A DNA stretch of 48,474 nucleotides from assembly GCA_902493795.1 (NCBI GenBank), contig CABUQZ010000012.1, positions 1 to 48,474 of the forward strand, written 5' to 3'. Source of the stretch: an uncultured Clostridium sp. (lineage in GTDB: Bacteria; Bacillota_I; Bacilli_A; RF39; UBA660). The number at the start of each line of letters is the position of its first letter. Within the stretch, counting starts at the first letter, position 1. The translations under genes and the position numbers were made by a program. Under the pieces are notes generated by a model, which saw only the letters and a program-made list of their open reading frames with translations, was not told the DNA's origin and did not search any database. Below are positions 6,915 through 16,014 of this stretch, piece by piece.

Positions 6915-8951
6915 ATGGAAGACGATTTTAGAGATAGAAAACCAGTTTTAAAATTTTTTGGTGCAGTGTTACTTTTTGTAGCTATTATAGCTGCATTATT
7001 TGGGGGTATATATCTTTCAAATCATATATTTCTAGATAATTCTTCTTTGAAATTAAATAAAAGCGATGTTCGATTAGAAGATGATTTTTATAGTAACGTT
7101 AATTATGATGTGATTAAAAAAATGAAAATCCCATCATCATCTTCTAGTTGGTCAAAGTTTCATGATGCTCAAATGATTGTTAATACTAAAAAACAAAGTA
7201 TAATTTCAAAGATAATAGAAGATGAGGATTTTTCCAATGAAAATATGGAAAATTATTTAGAGCTTTATACTGATTATAACGCTAGAAATAAAAGAGGATT
7301 ATCAGAATTAAAACCTTATTTTGAAATGATTGATAAAGCGAAAACTATAGATGAATTTAATGAAATTTTACTTACACTTGATCATGATTTGAATTCAGGA
7401 GCTTTATATAGTTTTGGTATTTCTGAAGATTTGTATGACTCATCAAGAAAAGTTATATATTTTAGTCCAATAACAATAGAAGAAAATTTTGAAGTGTATA
7501 CATTAGATAAGTATTCTCGTTATAAAGAAGAATATGAAAAATATAGAAGAAAATTATTGAAAATGGCTGGCTATAGCGAGGACGAAATAGATTCTTTTCA
7601 TAAAAAATTATATGACTTTATAAATACTGTTCAAGCTAAGTCTATTGTGTTATCCGAGATATCTGATCCACTTGAAGTATATAATAAATATACACTTGAT
7701 GATATTAAGAAAAATTTTAAAAATATTCCAATTTTCCAATTTTTGCAAAGATATAATTTGGACGATCAAGATTTTTATATTTTTTATGATATGGATCACT
7801 ATATAGCACTTGATAAGTATTATAATGTAGATAATTTAGATTTTTTTAAGATGCTTGAGAAACTTGTTATACTTGAAAGAGTAGGTATATATTATACAAC
7901 TGATGATATGCTAAGACTTCAAGTAGAACTTGATAATAAAATAATGGGGTATACTCGTGATATTTTAGATTACAAATATGAAGTAATCACCAATATTAAA
8001 GAAACAAGTATTCAAGATGAACTTGCAACATTATATGAAAAGAAATATTATACTAGTGAAGATAAAGAAGATATTCGAAAGATTATTGAAGAAGTAAGAA
8101 AATACTATCAAGAAATCATTAAAGATTGTGAGTGGCTTGATGAATCTACTAAGGAAGAAGCATTAAATAAACTTTCTTCAATTAAAGTTAATATTGGTTA
8201 TCAGGGGCAAGATGGTAATACTTCTAAGCTTGAGTTTGTATCTAAAAAAGATGGTGGAACTATTATTTCAAATCATATACTTGAAAATAGATATCTTTTT
8301 GATAATTTAGTTCTTGATTTAAATAGTGAATCTGATGGTAGCATTAGTTTTGATGACTTTGAAGTTAATGCGTATTACAATCCACTTGATAATTCAATTA
8401 ATTTTACAGCAGCATTTAAAGAATTATATGGTGATGAAGATGACTATTATAAACTTTTAGCATATGTAGGAACTGTTGCAGGTCATGAAATGTCACATGC
8501 TTTTGATTTAAGTGGTTCAAAGTATGATGAAAATGGTAATGTTAGAGATTGGTGGACTGCAAAAGATAAAGAAAACTATGAAAAGTTAACTAAAAAAATA
8601 ATTTCTTATTATGATAAATATAAAGTATCTAAATATAATGTTAATGGAAAAAATACATTAAGTGAGAATATTGCAGATTTAGCATCTATGAAGTGTATGA
8701 TGAAAATTATGAAAGAAAAAGGTGCTAAAGAAGAAGATTACAAAACTTTCTTTGAAGCTTATGCAAACTTATGGGCAAGTAAAGAAAAAGATGAAGCGTT
8801 TGAATATCAGGTATTAAATGATACTCATTCTCCTAATAAAGTAAGAGTAAATGCAGTACTTTCATCAATCCCTGAGTTTTATGAAGTTTATAATATTAAA
8901 AAATCTGATAAAATGTATGTTAAGGAAGAAGATAGAGTAGGATTATGGTAA
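6915..8951 (+). CDS. pepO: Membrane-anchored M13 (neprilysin/PepO-like) zinc metallopeptidase
   Basis: 678 residues. Family M13 enzymes cut small to medium peptides. After a short cytoplasmic end (DFRDRKPVLK) there is one membrane segment (about residues 13-35), so this is a type II membrane protein with the enzyme outside, rather than the soluble PepO of lactic acid bacteria. The zinc site is HEMSHAFD (HExxH) and the third ligand lies in SENIADLASM (ENIAD, usual ExxxD). The C-terminus shows the family block SPNKVRVNAVLSSIPEF and ends VGLW. Start ATG 6915 follows GAGGTG. It sits alone between two terminators, splitting infB from rbfA. The gene symbol reflects family only. Confidence 0.88.
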   Translation: MEDDFRDRKPVLKFFGAVLLFVAIIAALFGGIYLSNHIFLDNSSLKLNKSDVRLEDDFYSNVNYDVIKKMKIPSSSSSWSKFHDAQMIVNTKKQSIISKIIEDEDFSNENMENYLELYTDYNARNKRGLSELKPYFEMIDKAKTIDEFNEILLTLDHDLNSGALYSFGISEDLYDSSRKVIYFSPITIEENFEVYTLDKYSRYKEEYEKYRRKLLKMAGYSEDEIDSFHKKLYDFINTVQAKSIVLSEISDPLEVYNKYTLDDIKKNFKNIPIFQFLQRYNLDDQDFYIFYDMDHYIALDKYYNVDNLDFFKMLEKLVILERVGIYYTTDDMLRLQVELDNKIMGYTRDILDYKYEVITNIKETSIQDELATLYEKKYYTSEDKEDIRKIIEEVRKYYQEIIKDCEWLDESTKEEALNKLSSIKVNIGYQGQDGNTSKLEFVSKKDGGTIISNHILENRYLFDNLVLDLNSESDGSISFDDFEVNAYYNPLDNSINFTAAFKELYGDEDDYYKLLAYVGTVAGHEMSHAFDLSGSKYDENGNVRDWWTAKDKENYEKLTKKIISYYDKYKVSKYNVNGKNTLSENIADLASMKCMMKIMKEKGAKEEDYKTFFEAYANLWASKEKDEAFEYQVLNDTHSPNKVRVNAVLSSIPEFYEVYNIKKSDKMYVKEEDRVGLW

Positions 8952-8976
8952 AAGCAAATTTAATGTTTGCTTTTTT
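8950..8976 (+). terminator. Intrinsic terminator after the M13 peptidase gene
   Basis: AAAAGCAAA (8950-8958) pairs with TTTGCTTTT (8966-8974); the T-run follows at 8971-8976. It overlaps the stop codon. Confidence 0.7.
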
Positions 8977-9017
8977 CATTTCTTTAGGTATAATACTTCT
9001 TAAGTAAGGAGATTATT

Positions 9018-9374
9018 ATGAGTGTTAAGATAGACAGATTAAATAGTGTTTTTGTAAAAGAAATTAGTTATATTTTACAAAATGAAGTTAAAGACGAAAA
9101 TATTAAGTTTGTAACCGTTACTGGGTGTGAAATTACAAGTGATCTTAGTTTTGCGAAAGTGTATGTAACTGTATTTGATAAAGAAAAAACAAAAGATACA
9201 TTAAAAGCTTTAGATAAAGCTAAAAGTTTTATTAGAGGACAACTAAGTCAAAGAGTAGAAATAAGACATACTCCAGAACTAAGATTTATATTTGATGATT
9301 CTATTGAATATGGTGAAAAAATAGATAAAATTATTGATAAAATTCATAGAGAAGATAATTTAAAAAGTGAATAA
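9018..9374 (+). CDS. rbfA: Ribosome-binding factor A
   Basis: 118 residues, usual length. RbfA binds the 30S subunit and acts late in 16S rRNA maturation. Family features are the N-terminal helix (VDRLNSVFVKEISYILQ-like), the KFVTVTGCEITSDLSFAKVYV block, and RHTPELRFIFDDSIEYGEKI near residue 82. Start ATG 9018 follows AAGGAG. A TATAAT-like -10 (8989-8994) suggests its own promoter, in keeping with its separation from infB by the peptidase gene. truB, which often follows, is absent, and a terminator lies directly downstream. Confidence 0.94.
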   Translation: MSVKIDRLNSVFVKEISYILQNEVKDENIKFVTVTGCEITSDLSFAKVYVTVFDKEKTKDTLKALDKAKSFIRGQLSQRVEIRHTPELRFIFDDSIEYGEKIDKIIDKIHREDNLKSE

Positions 9375-9394
9375 AAAATATAATTTATTATTTT

Positions 9395-9426
9395 AGACAA
9401 ATTCTATAACGAGTTTGTCTTTTTTA
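9395..9426 (+). terminator. Intrinsic terminator after rbfA
   Basis: AGACAAA (9395-9401) pairs with TTTGTCT (9414-9420), followed by T residues. Confidence 0.75.
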
Positions 9427-9489
9427 TTGAAACATGTATAAAAAAATGCTATTATTTATTATGTAATAATAAGGAGTAGATGGCATAAT

Positions 9490-12400
9490 ATGTTTGATAA
9501 CGTTAGAAAAAAAATAAGCTCTTTTTTCTCAAATAAGAATAAAGGAATATTTGCTTTAGCAAGTGTTTTTATTTTTGCTATTTTTCTTTGTGTTATATCT
9601 TTTGTAACAAAAACAAATGTTGTTACGTATGTAACAGAAAGAATATTAAAAGAACTTGGAATTTATACTTCTGAAGTTAAAATAGATGTGATTGAATCAA
9701 GTGATTATTCTAGCAACACACCTGGATCTTGGCATATTGATAAAAGTGCTAAGTGGATTGGACTTGGAAAGGCAGAAGTATCGTTTGATGTTAAATCCAT
9801 TATGAAAACAGATGGTAAGTATAAGGATATAATACTTGTTTTAGATATATCTAATTCAATGAGTTTAGAAAAGTTAGAAGTCCTAAAGAGCGAACTTAAA
9901 AAATTAGTAAATTATACTCTATCAGATAGTAACAATAGAGTATCATTTATAAGTTTAAATAAAGATTCTAACATAGAATTAGATTTTACGAATGATAAAG
10001 ATTTACTTTTTAATAACATAACTAATATTATTGGAGATCGTTTTACAAATTATAATAGTGCACTTACAAAAATTGACTCATTAATGAGTAGTTATGTTAA
10101 AGAAGATAATAGGGACGTAGTAGTTTTGTTTTTAACAAATGCTTATCCTAATCTTGATGAAACAAGTCAAATAGGATCATATGAATTATTAAAGGATAAA
10201 TATCCTTATATGAAAGTAAATGGTATACAGTATGAAATGAGACAAAATGTTATAAAAGAAATTAGTGAAATAACTGATTCGTCGTATGTTGCTAATATGT
10301 CGACATTAAATAATGTTTTGTTGAGTGCTACTGTTTCACCTTTAGAATATGAAAAGTTTGTTATTTCTGATTATGTAGATAATAATTATTTTACAGTTAA
10401 TTCTGTTGATGATATTTCTGTATCTAGTGGAAGTGTTTCGTTAAATGATGATGGTGGAGAAAAGAAGGTTGTATGGAATCTTGGTGATAATTCTTTCATA
10501 ACAGGTGGAAGTGCTAATATGGTAATTAAACTTTCTTTAAAAGAAGGAAGTAGTGGTTATATTCCTTTAAATAAGAAAACAAAAGTTGAAACAAAGTTAA
10601 AAAATGAAAGTTTAAATGAAGTTAGTGATAGTGATGTGCTAGTATTAAATAATAGTTATAAAGTAATATATGATACTAATACTCCTGGTTGTAGTCTTAG
10701 TAGTATTCCTGATGAGAGTTATTCCCCATACCAAAATGTCACTATAAAAAATGATGAATTATCTTGCTTTGGATATATATTTAAAGGTTGGGAAATTGAT
10801 AAAAATGATGCTAAGGATATTAAAATAGTAAATGACGATGTGTTTGTAATGCCAAATCACAATGTAGTAATAAGGGCAACATGGGCAAGACAATCAATTG
10901 TTAAAACAATGACTGGGACTGTATATGAAAAACCAACTCTATATAAGGTGCTTCAAGATCAATCTAGAACAGGTTCTTTAGTAGAGGAATATCGTAGTTA
11001 TGATGATTATGATACTATTGATAGATATGGAACTGAAAGGGTATATTATTATGATTATTCTACTAGTTCAGAGAAAAATGATGTTTTAAATATGAATAAT
11101 GTTATATTTGCAGGACATTGTTGGCAGATTATAAGAACTACTAGCACTGGTGGAGTAAAGATGATTTATAATGGTGAACCTACTTCTTCTGGTAAATGTA
11201 GTAATGATAGAGAAAATCATATAGGATACAATGGTCTTTCTTCAGTTATGCTTGGTGATAGTTTATATTATTATGGAACAAGCTACAATTATGACAAGAC
11301 TAGTAAAAAATTTACTTTAGCTGGAGATAAGATTCAAAGAAAATGGGATGAATCAGTTGGTTCTAGTTTGATTGGAAAATATACGTGTAAGAATTATTTG
11401 GAAAATGGAACTTGTGATACATTATATTATGTAACATCTTATCAAGATTCGATGTTTGCAAAAGCTTTAACATTAGATTCTAATTCACATTATTCACAAT
11501 TTGGACAAGTGGCATTTAATGAAAAAGATAATTCTTTAGCTTATGTTGGGTATATGTATAATAAAGAATATGAGTCCAAAACTTTAGATAACTCTATAAC
11601 TCCGACATATGGATTTTTTGGGGAATTGATTGATAAATATAACTATCGAATAATAAGTGAAAATACTGACTTTCCTTATGAATTTAATGAAACTGAAAAG
11701 AAATGGATAAGCACAAATCATACGGATGGATCAATAAGCGTAATGGAGTTTTCATTTAATGCATTTGATCAAAATTACTTGTCTTATGATATTTCTAGTG
11801 AAGCAGGGGATGAAGCTAAAATTTATGTAGATGGTGTACTTAAAGAAACAATAAGTGGTGAGAAATCATCAGTAATTAATTTGGGATATTTAAATCCTAG
11901 TAGTGTTATTAGAGTTGAATACATTAAAAATGATTCTCTTTCAAGTGGAAATGATAATTTTAAATTTGGTATTGTAACAAAAAGTTGGAATAGTAGTAAA
12001 TGGTTTTTTGGAAGTGATGTTGAATATATTGATGGAAAGTATATTTTGAAAAATGCGATATCTTTTGATTTAACTACTGACTATAAAAAACTAAATGATT
12101 ATCATTATACTTGTTTTGATGAATCTACGACAGTATTAGGTGATAATGTTACATGTTCTTCTGTAAAATATATTTATTTTGCGGATAGTAATACATCAAA
12201 TTATATTGAACTAACAAATGGTATTAAGATAGAAGATGCTGTTAAAGAAATGTTAAGTAGCGATGATGTTAATAAAAATGATTCTTTAATTAAAATTGCA
12301 ATAGATGCTTGGTATGAAAAGTATTTGAGTAACTATGATGATTCTTTGGAAGACGTTATATTCTGCAATAGGAGAGATGTATATGCTTTGAATGGGTGGA

Positions 12401-12822
12401 ATCCAAATGGGGGAGATGTTTCGAGAAATTTGAGTTTTGTTTATTATAATGATAGTGCTGGTGTAATTCGTATGATTGATTTGTCTTGTCCTAATGAAAC
12501 AGACAAATTTAGTGTAAGTAATCCTAAAGCTAAACTTAAATACAAGGTTGGACTAGCATCAGCTGGTGAAATGACGTCTAGAAATGATTATACATTTAAT
12601 ACTGGCAGTGCATATTGGCTTTCTCGCCCAATTAATTATGGTTATCGAACTCAAAATTTTGCTTCTGGAACGTTGGTTTCAAGTTATGGTGATATTGACT
12701 ATGATAGAGGTGATTCAGTTAGTGATATTGGTGGTGTACGTCCTACTATTTCACTTAAGCCTGATACTGGATTTACTAAAGGAGACGGAAGTATGGATAA
12801 TCCATACGTTGTAGGAGAGTAA
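9490..12822 (+). CDS. Large membrane-anchored surface protein with VWA domain
   Basis: 1110 residues. An N-terminal membrane segment (about 16-40) follows a basic start, so the bulk should be outside. A von Willebrand A domain spans about 112-265: the MIDAS motif DISNS (D119, S121, S123) is intact, but the last acidic site reads FLTNAYPN. Around 390-467 there is one InlB/Listeria-Bacteroides-type repeat ending VFVMPNHNVVIRATWA. The C-terminal 600 residues are tyrosine/serine/asparagine rich and end with a module containing AYWLSRPI, GGVRPTISLKP and DNPYVVGE, an ending I associate with large secreted proteins of gut Firmicutes. No LPxTG sorting signal is present. An adhesin or cell-surface binding role is likely but unproven. 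It forms a single-gene unit with a TGCTATTAT promoter element at 9447. Confidence 0.82.
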   Translation: MFDNVRKKISSFFSNKNKGIFALASVFIFAIFLCVISFVTKTNVVTYVTERILKELGIYTSEVKIDVIESSDYSSNTPGSWHIDKSAKWIGLGKAEVSFDVKSIMKTDGKYKDIILVLDISNSMSLEKLEVLKSELKKLVNYTLSDSNNRVSFISLNKDSNIELDFTNDKDLLFNNITNIIGDRFTNYNSALTKIDSLMSSYVKEDNRDVVVLFLTNAYPNLDETSQIGSYELLKDKYPYMKVNGIQYEMRQNVIKEISEITDSSYVANMSTLNNVLLSATVSPLEYEKFVISDYVDNNYFTVNSVDDISVSSGSVSLNDDGGEKKVVWNLGDNSFITGGSANMVIKLSLKEGSSGYIPLNKKTKVETKLKNESLNEVSDSDVLVLNNSYKVIYDTNTPGCSLSSIPDESYSPYQNVTIKNDELSCFGYIFKGWEIDKNDAKDIKIVNDDVFVMPNHNVVIRATWARQSIVKTMTGTVYEKPTLYKVLQDQSRTGSLVEEYRSYDDYDTIDRYGTERVYYYDYSTSSEKNDVLNMNNVIFAGHCWQIIRTTSTGGVKMIYNGEPTSSGKCSNDRENHIGYNGLSSVMLGDSLYYYGTSYNYDKTSKKFTLAGDKIQRKWDESVGSSLIGKYTCKNYLENGTCDTLYYVTSYQDSMFAKALTLDSNSHYSQFGQVAFNEKDNSLAYVGYMYNKEYESKTLDNSITPTYGFFGELIDKYNYRIISENTDFPYEFNETEKKWISTNHTDGSISVMEFSFNAFDQNYLSYDISSEAGDEAKIYVDGVLKETISGEKSSVINLGYLNPSSVIRVEYIKNDSLSSGNDNFKFGIVTKSWNSSKWFFGSDVEYIDGKYILKNAISFDLTTDYKKLNDYHYTCFDESTTVLGDNVTCSSVKYIYFADSNTSNYIELTNGIKIEDAVKEMLSSDDVNKNDSLIKIAIDAWYEKYLSNYDDSLEDVIFCNRRDVYALNGWNPNGGDVSRNLSFVYYNDSAGVIRMIDLSCPNETDKFSVSNPKAKLKYKVGLASAGEMTSRNDYTFNTGSAYWLSRPINYGYRTQNFASGTLVSSYGDIDYDRGDSVSDIGGVRPTISLKPDTGFTKGDGSMDNPYVVGE

Positions 12823-12830
12823 AATTATAT

Positions 12831-12870
12831 AAGCAAACTAGTTAATACTTATTATACTGGTTTGCTTTTG
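12831..12870 (+). terminator. Intrinsic terminator after the VWA protein gene
   Basis: AAGCAAAC (12831-12838) pairs with GTTTGCTT (12860-12867), with further partial pairing in the 21-base interior. Confidence 0.65.
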
Positions 12871-12922
12871 TTTACACTTCTAAAATAAAAAGTGGTTAAA
12901 TTCCTTTATTTTTTGAATTTAA

Positions 12923-12933
12923 TATGCTACAAT
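12923..12933 (+). promoter_or_regulatory. Extended -10 promoter of the 6S-like RNA
   Basis: TATGCTACAAT is an extended -10 (TG, one base, TACAAT). The predicted start, about seven bases on, coincides with the first base of the closing stem of the RNA at 12939-12940. No good -35 is visible, as expected for an extended -10 promoter. Confidence 0.5.
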
Positions 12934-12938
12934 ATAAT

Positions 12939-13114
12939 TGTCTAATAGAAAGAGAGTTTATAAAACCGACTAAGTAACGATAAGGGAGTTCGGATCTAAG
13001 AACTGGTGTTGAATGCTTGCTTAAAATTTTTAGTGAGAATCCTAAAGGTTCTGTATGGACACCCACCTGCAATAAGCGGGTTTTATCGTACTCGTTCTTT
13101 AGACATTTTTTTTT
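12939..13114 (+). ncRNA. ssrS: Probable 6S RNA
   Basis: About 175 bases with no open frame. The ends close perfectly: TGTCTAA (12939-12945) pairs with TTAGACA (13099-13105), which runs into nine Ts and so doubles as terminator. Inside, TAAAACC (12961-12967) pairs with GGTTTTA (13079-13085), GGTGT pairs with GACACC further in, and a small 3'-side hairpin is formed by AGAATCCT/AGGTTCT. A long rod with a central open region and a 3'-side small hairpin is the 6S RNA architecture; 6S RNA binds the housekeeping RNA polymerase holoenzyme. It lies directly upstream of tcdA, and a 6S gene lies next to the tcdA homologue (yrvM) in Bacillus subtilis. The identity rests on shape, size and neighbourhood, not a database match. 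Confidence 0.68.
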
Positions 13115-13133
13115 GCGATAAAATGGAGGAGCT

Positions 13134-13808
13134 ATGTTTGATAGGTTAGAATTAATGATTGGAAAAGATAAGTTAAATAAAATTCATGATACTAAAGTTT
13201 TAATTGTTGGAATTGGTGGAGTTGGAGGAGAATGTGCTTTATCACTTGTTAGAAGTGGAATAGAAGATATCGTAGTTATTGATTTTGATATTGTTGATAT
13301 TACTAATATAAATAGACAAGCTTTGGCGTATCATTCTACTATTGGGAAAAAGAAAGTAGATGTTTTTGAAAACTTATCTTGTGATATTAATCCAAAGTGT
13401 AATGTTTCTAAATATGATATATATCTTGATTCAAATAATATTAAAGATATATTAGATAAAGAAAAACCTTCATTTGTAATAGATTGTTGTGATTCAAAAG
13501 AAACTAAGAAAGCAATTATTAAAGAAGCTTTAGAAAGAAAAATTCCTTTTATATCATCTATGGGGACAGGTAATAAGTTAGACCCATCTTTACTTAGAAT
13601 AATGGATATTAGAAAAACAAATAATGATCCTTTAGCAAGAATATTTAGAAAATGGGTTAAAGATGAGAAAATCAAAGAAAAAATTCCTGTACTTTGCTCT
13701 TTAGAAGTGCCATTGCATGTAGGGAAAACAGTTTCTTCAAATTCTTTTGTTCCAAATAGTGCAGGACTTTTAATTGCAAGTTACGTAATTAGAGAAATTA
13801 TTAAGTAG
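13134..13808 (+). CDS. tcdA: tRNA threonylcarbamoyladenosine dehydratase TcdA (ThiF/E1-like)
   Basis: 224 residues. TcdA uses ATP to cyclise threonylcarbamoyladenosine at tRNA position 37. The nucleotide-binding motif GIGGVGGECALSLVRSG is near residue 27, followed by DFDIVDITNINRQALA (the Asp/Asn/Arg set of E1-like enzymes) and a second half with DCCDSKETKKAI and CSLEVPLHV. It is slightly shorter than the usual 250 or so residues, having lost the C-terminal end. Start ATG 13134 follows GGAGGAG, about 20 bases after the RNA terminator. Other ThiF-family enzymes (MoeB, ThiF) are possible, but the neighbouring 6S-like RNA and the absence of cofactor genes favour TcdA. Confidence 0.85.
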   Translation: MFDRLELMIGKDKLNKIHDTKVLIVGIGGVGGECALSLVRSGIEDIVVIDFDIVDITNINRQALAYHSTIGKKKVDVFENLSCDINPKCNVSKYDIYLDSNNIKDILDKEKPSFVIDCCDSKETKKAIIKEALERKIPFISSMGTGNKLDPSLLRIMDIRKTNNDPLARIFRKWVKDEKIKEKIPVLCSLEVPLHVGKTVSSNSFVPNSAGLLIASYVIREIIK

Positions 13809-13865
13809 TACTAGTAATTCCTCTTTTATTATGGTATAATATCAACTACTTTTGGGGGAATATCT

Positions 13866-14732
13866 ATGAGTGAACAAGAAAGAATGCAAAATTATTATGA
13901 TTCTTATAATAAATATTTAAAAAAATGTGCTGAAGCTTTAGGTTCTAAATTAAAATACGATTATAAAGATAAAGAATTCTTAATGAAATTAAGAGATATT
14001 ATGTGTACACAAGTTCCGTTAGCATATAAAAAGAATCAATTTTTGGTTAATGAACCTTTTTCTTATTATTTATCCAAAGTGATATTTGATTTCGATAGTG
14101 ATATTGTAGTTGAGTTTTTTGGTAGAGCTCTTTCTATGGTTCAAATTATTGAAGATCCAAGCTTAGACTTAGAAGATTGTAAATCTAGTTTTTATAAAGA
14201 TTTAAAAAATGATAGATTAGAATATAAAATTAGTATTCCAAAAAGTGATTTTCCTTCAAATCTTTTGTATACTGCAATGATGCATGAATTAGGGCACTTT
14301 AATATGATATATGCAAAACAAGGAGATTTTTATGAGTATTCTGAAATTCTTTCAATGTTTTTTGAATGTTTGATGCATGAAGCAATAAACGAAGGAAAAG
14401 GTTATGATGATTTTATAAATTGTCGTATGGAAATGCTTAAAAATATGAATCCTGATGGAAAAATAGATGTTAATTATGCATTAAATCCTTCTTTATTAAA
14501 ATTAGAAAAAAGTACTTATGCTTATCCTTTAGCAACATCGGTATCGTATATTGAAGGACTAGAATATGTTTTAAACTTATTTGATAGAAGAGCTGAAGAT
14601 AGATCTTTGGTAGATGAAGTTATAAATAGAGTTTTATTAGGTGAGATGAACTTTAATGATGTATCTTGTATTCTAGATATTGATTCATCTAAATTCGATA
14701 AAGTAAATAAATTATTAATGAAGAAAAAATAG
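13866..14732 (+). CDS. Minimal M3-like zinc metallopeptidase (putative)
   Basis: 288 residues, no signal peptide. HELGH (H140-H144) is a zinc-peptidase motif, and EILSMFFE (E160 and E167, seven apart) matches the EVASTxNE spacing that follows HExGH in oligoendopeptidase F and other M3 peptidases. The first His to first Glu distance is 20 residues, shorter than I expect for M3, so the intervening loop is reduced. Full M3 enzymes are about 560-700 residues; only the catalytic half is here, with 130 residues in front that I do not recognise. It may be a compact intracellular peptidase or a degenerate relative. TATGGTATAAT (13830-13840) is a good extended -10, and a terminator follows the gene. 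Confidence 0.68.
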   Translation: MSEQERMQNYYDSYNKYLKKCAEALGSKLKYDYKDKEFLMKLRDIMCTQVPLAYKKNQFLVNEPFSYYLSKVIFDFDSDIVVEFFGRALSMVQIIEDPSLDLEDCKSSFYKDLKNDRLEYKISIPKSDFPSNLLYTAMMHELGHFNMIYAKQGDFYEYSEILSMFFECLMHEAINEGKGYDDFINCRMEMLKNMNPDGKIDVNYALNPSLLKLEKSTYAYPLATSVSYIEGLEYVLNLFDRRAEDRSLVDEVINRVLLGEMNFNDVSCILDIDSSKFDKVNKLLMKKK

Positions 14733-14758
14733 TTCTTTGATGTAAAGGACTTTTTTTT
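14731..14758 (+). terminator. Intrinsic terminator after the M3-like gene
   Basis: AGTTCTTT (14731-14738) pairs with AAAGGACT (14744-14751) with one G-U type mismatch, followed by eight Ts. Confidence 0.75.
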
Positions 14759-14823
14759 ATTTTAAAAGTTCTTTTTTTTCACTTTTAATTGGTGATAGAA
14801 TTAGCATATAGTAGAGGTGTTTT

Positions 14824-16014
14824 ATGAAAGTGTCTAGGAAGAATTTGTTTTTTTGTGTGGCATTATGTTTTTTGAGTTTAGGTTTATTTATTTCTTTTAA
14901 ACATTTTTTAAGTCCTGTTACATTAAGAGAATTAACTACTGATAGTGGATTTGATTCTGATTTTGATGGCCCTAATGATGGGTGGTTTGATGGATTTGGT
15001 GGTGGAGGTGGAAGTGATAGTGATAGCGATTTTGACCTCGATTATTATATAGATGATGATAATAATTATGATGGAGAAAGTGATAACGGTCCTTATTTAA
15101 CTATTTTACTAATATCTTTTGTGTTATTTTTAACTAGTATTCCTTTTGTATATTTATATAACAAACATAAGAATGGTACATCTTTTCTTATGTCAGTTGG
15201 TTACTCTTTAGCTTTTTCAGTGGCAATATTTATAGTGTTAATTATTGGATATATGGCTATTTTATTTTTTCCAATTCTTTGTTATCTATTTGAGTTTTTC
15301 TTTATGAAAATTCCATACATTACTTTACCTGTTATTCTTGCACTTGTTTCGTTTTTAGTTGTTAAAATAGTAAAGTCTAGAAAAAATCATTTTTCTTTTA
15401 ATGTTAAAATAAGAAACAATAATGTTTTGGATGAATCTTATTTTAAAGAAGCATTAGTTAATCCTAGTATTGTTTCAGAAGCTTATGAATGCTATCTTAA
15501 AATACAAAAGGCTTGGTCTAAGAACAATATTGAAGAAGTAAGAGATCTTTTATCTAGTGAGTTATATAATATGTATAAATCACAAATTGAAACTATGAAA
15601 AAGAATTGTCAAAGAAATGAAATGTCTGATTTTAAATTTGTAAGAGGTGTTATACGAGAATATTATGAATCTTCTAATCAAGAAAAGTTTGTAATAACAC
15701 TTCAAGTATTATGTAGAGATTATATGGTATTGGATTTAGAAAATATTAATTTATTTAAAAATAGTGATTTTAAAGAGAAAAAGACTTTTGAAAGAAATTT
15801 TTATATTAAAAGTAATAGTAAACGAATTAATGATTATACTTATTCTTTAACATTTTTAAGAAATAAGGAAACAGATCTAGATAAATGCCCAAATTGTAAT
15901 GCTAAACTTCCTTTTAGTGGAAGAAGTGTTAAGTGTTCGTATTGTGGATCTCTTGTTGAAAGAAAAAATACTAATCTAGTATTAATAGATAAAAAAATGA
16001 TAAGACAAAGATAA
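14824..16014 (+). CDS. Tim44-like membrane protein with C-terminal zinc ribbon, paralog 1
   Basis: 396 residues. Order of parts: N-terminal hydrophobic segment (about 7-24), the motif LTTDSGFDSDFDG, an Asp/Gly-rich low-complexity linker (about 45-90), three further hydrophobic segments (about 93-190), a Tim44-like domain (about 215-330, with SEAYECYLKIQKAWSKNN), and a zinc ribbon CPNCNAKL...CSYCGS near the end. Tim44-like domains in bacteria sit next to membranes and bind proteins or lipids; the function here is unknown. First of five tandem relatives. Start ATG 14824 after AGAGGTG. Confidence 0.82.
   Translation: MKVSRKNLFFCVALCFLSLGLFISFKHFLSPVTLRELTTDSGFDSDFDGPNDGWFDGFGGGGGSDSDSDFDLDYYIDDDNNYDGESDNGPYLTILLISFVLFLTSIPFVYLYNKHKNGTSFLMSVGYSLAFSVAIFIVLIIGYMAILFFPILCYLFEFFFMKIPYITLPVILALVSFLVVKIVKSRKNHFSFNVKIRNNNVLDESYFKEALVNPSIVSEAYECYLKIQKAWSKNNIEEVRDLLSSELYNMYKSQIETMKKNCQRNEMSDFKFVRGVIREYYESSNQEKFVITLQVLCRDYMVLDLENINLFKNSDFKEKKTFERNFYIKSNSKRINDYTYSLTFLRNKETDLDKCPNCNAKLPFSGRSVKCSYCGSLVERKNTNLVLIDKKMIRQR

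Noticed and set aside
12584..12814. 76-codon + strand frame inside the VWA protein gene
   Set aside because: Out-of-frame shadow; hydrophobic residues arise from the AT-rich codons of the real gene.
12939..13114. SRP RNA, tmRNA or RNase P RNA
   Set aside because: None of their hallmark sequences is visible, and the long closed rod with a terminator-sharing stem fits 6S RNA better.
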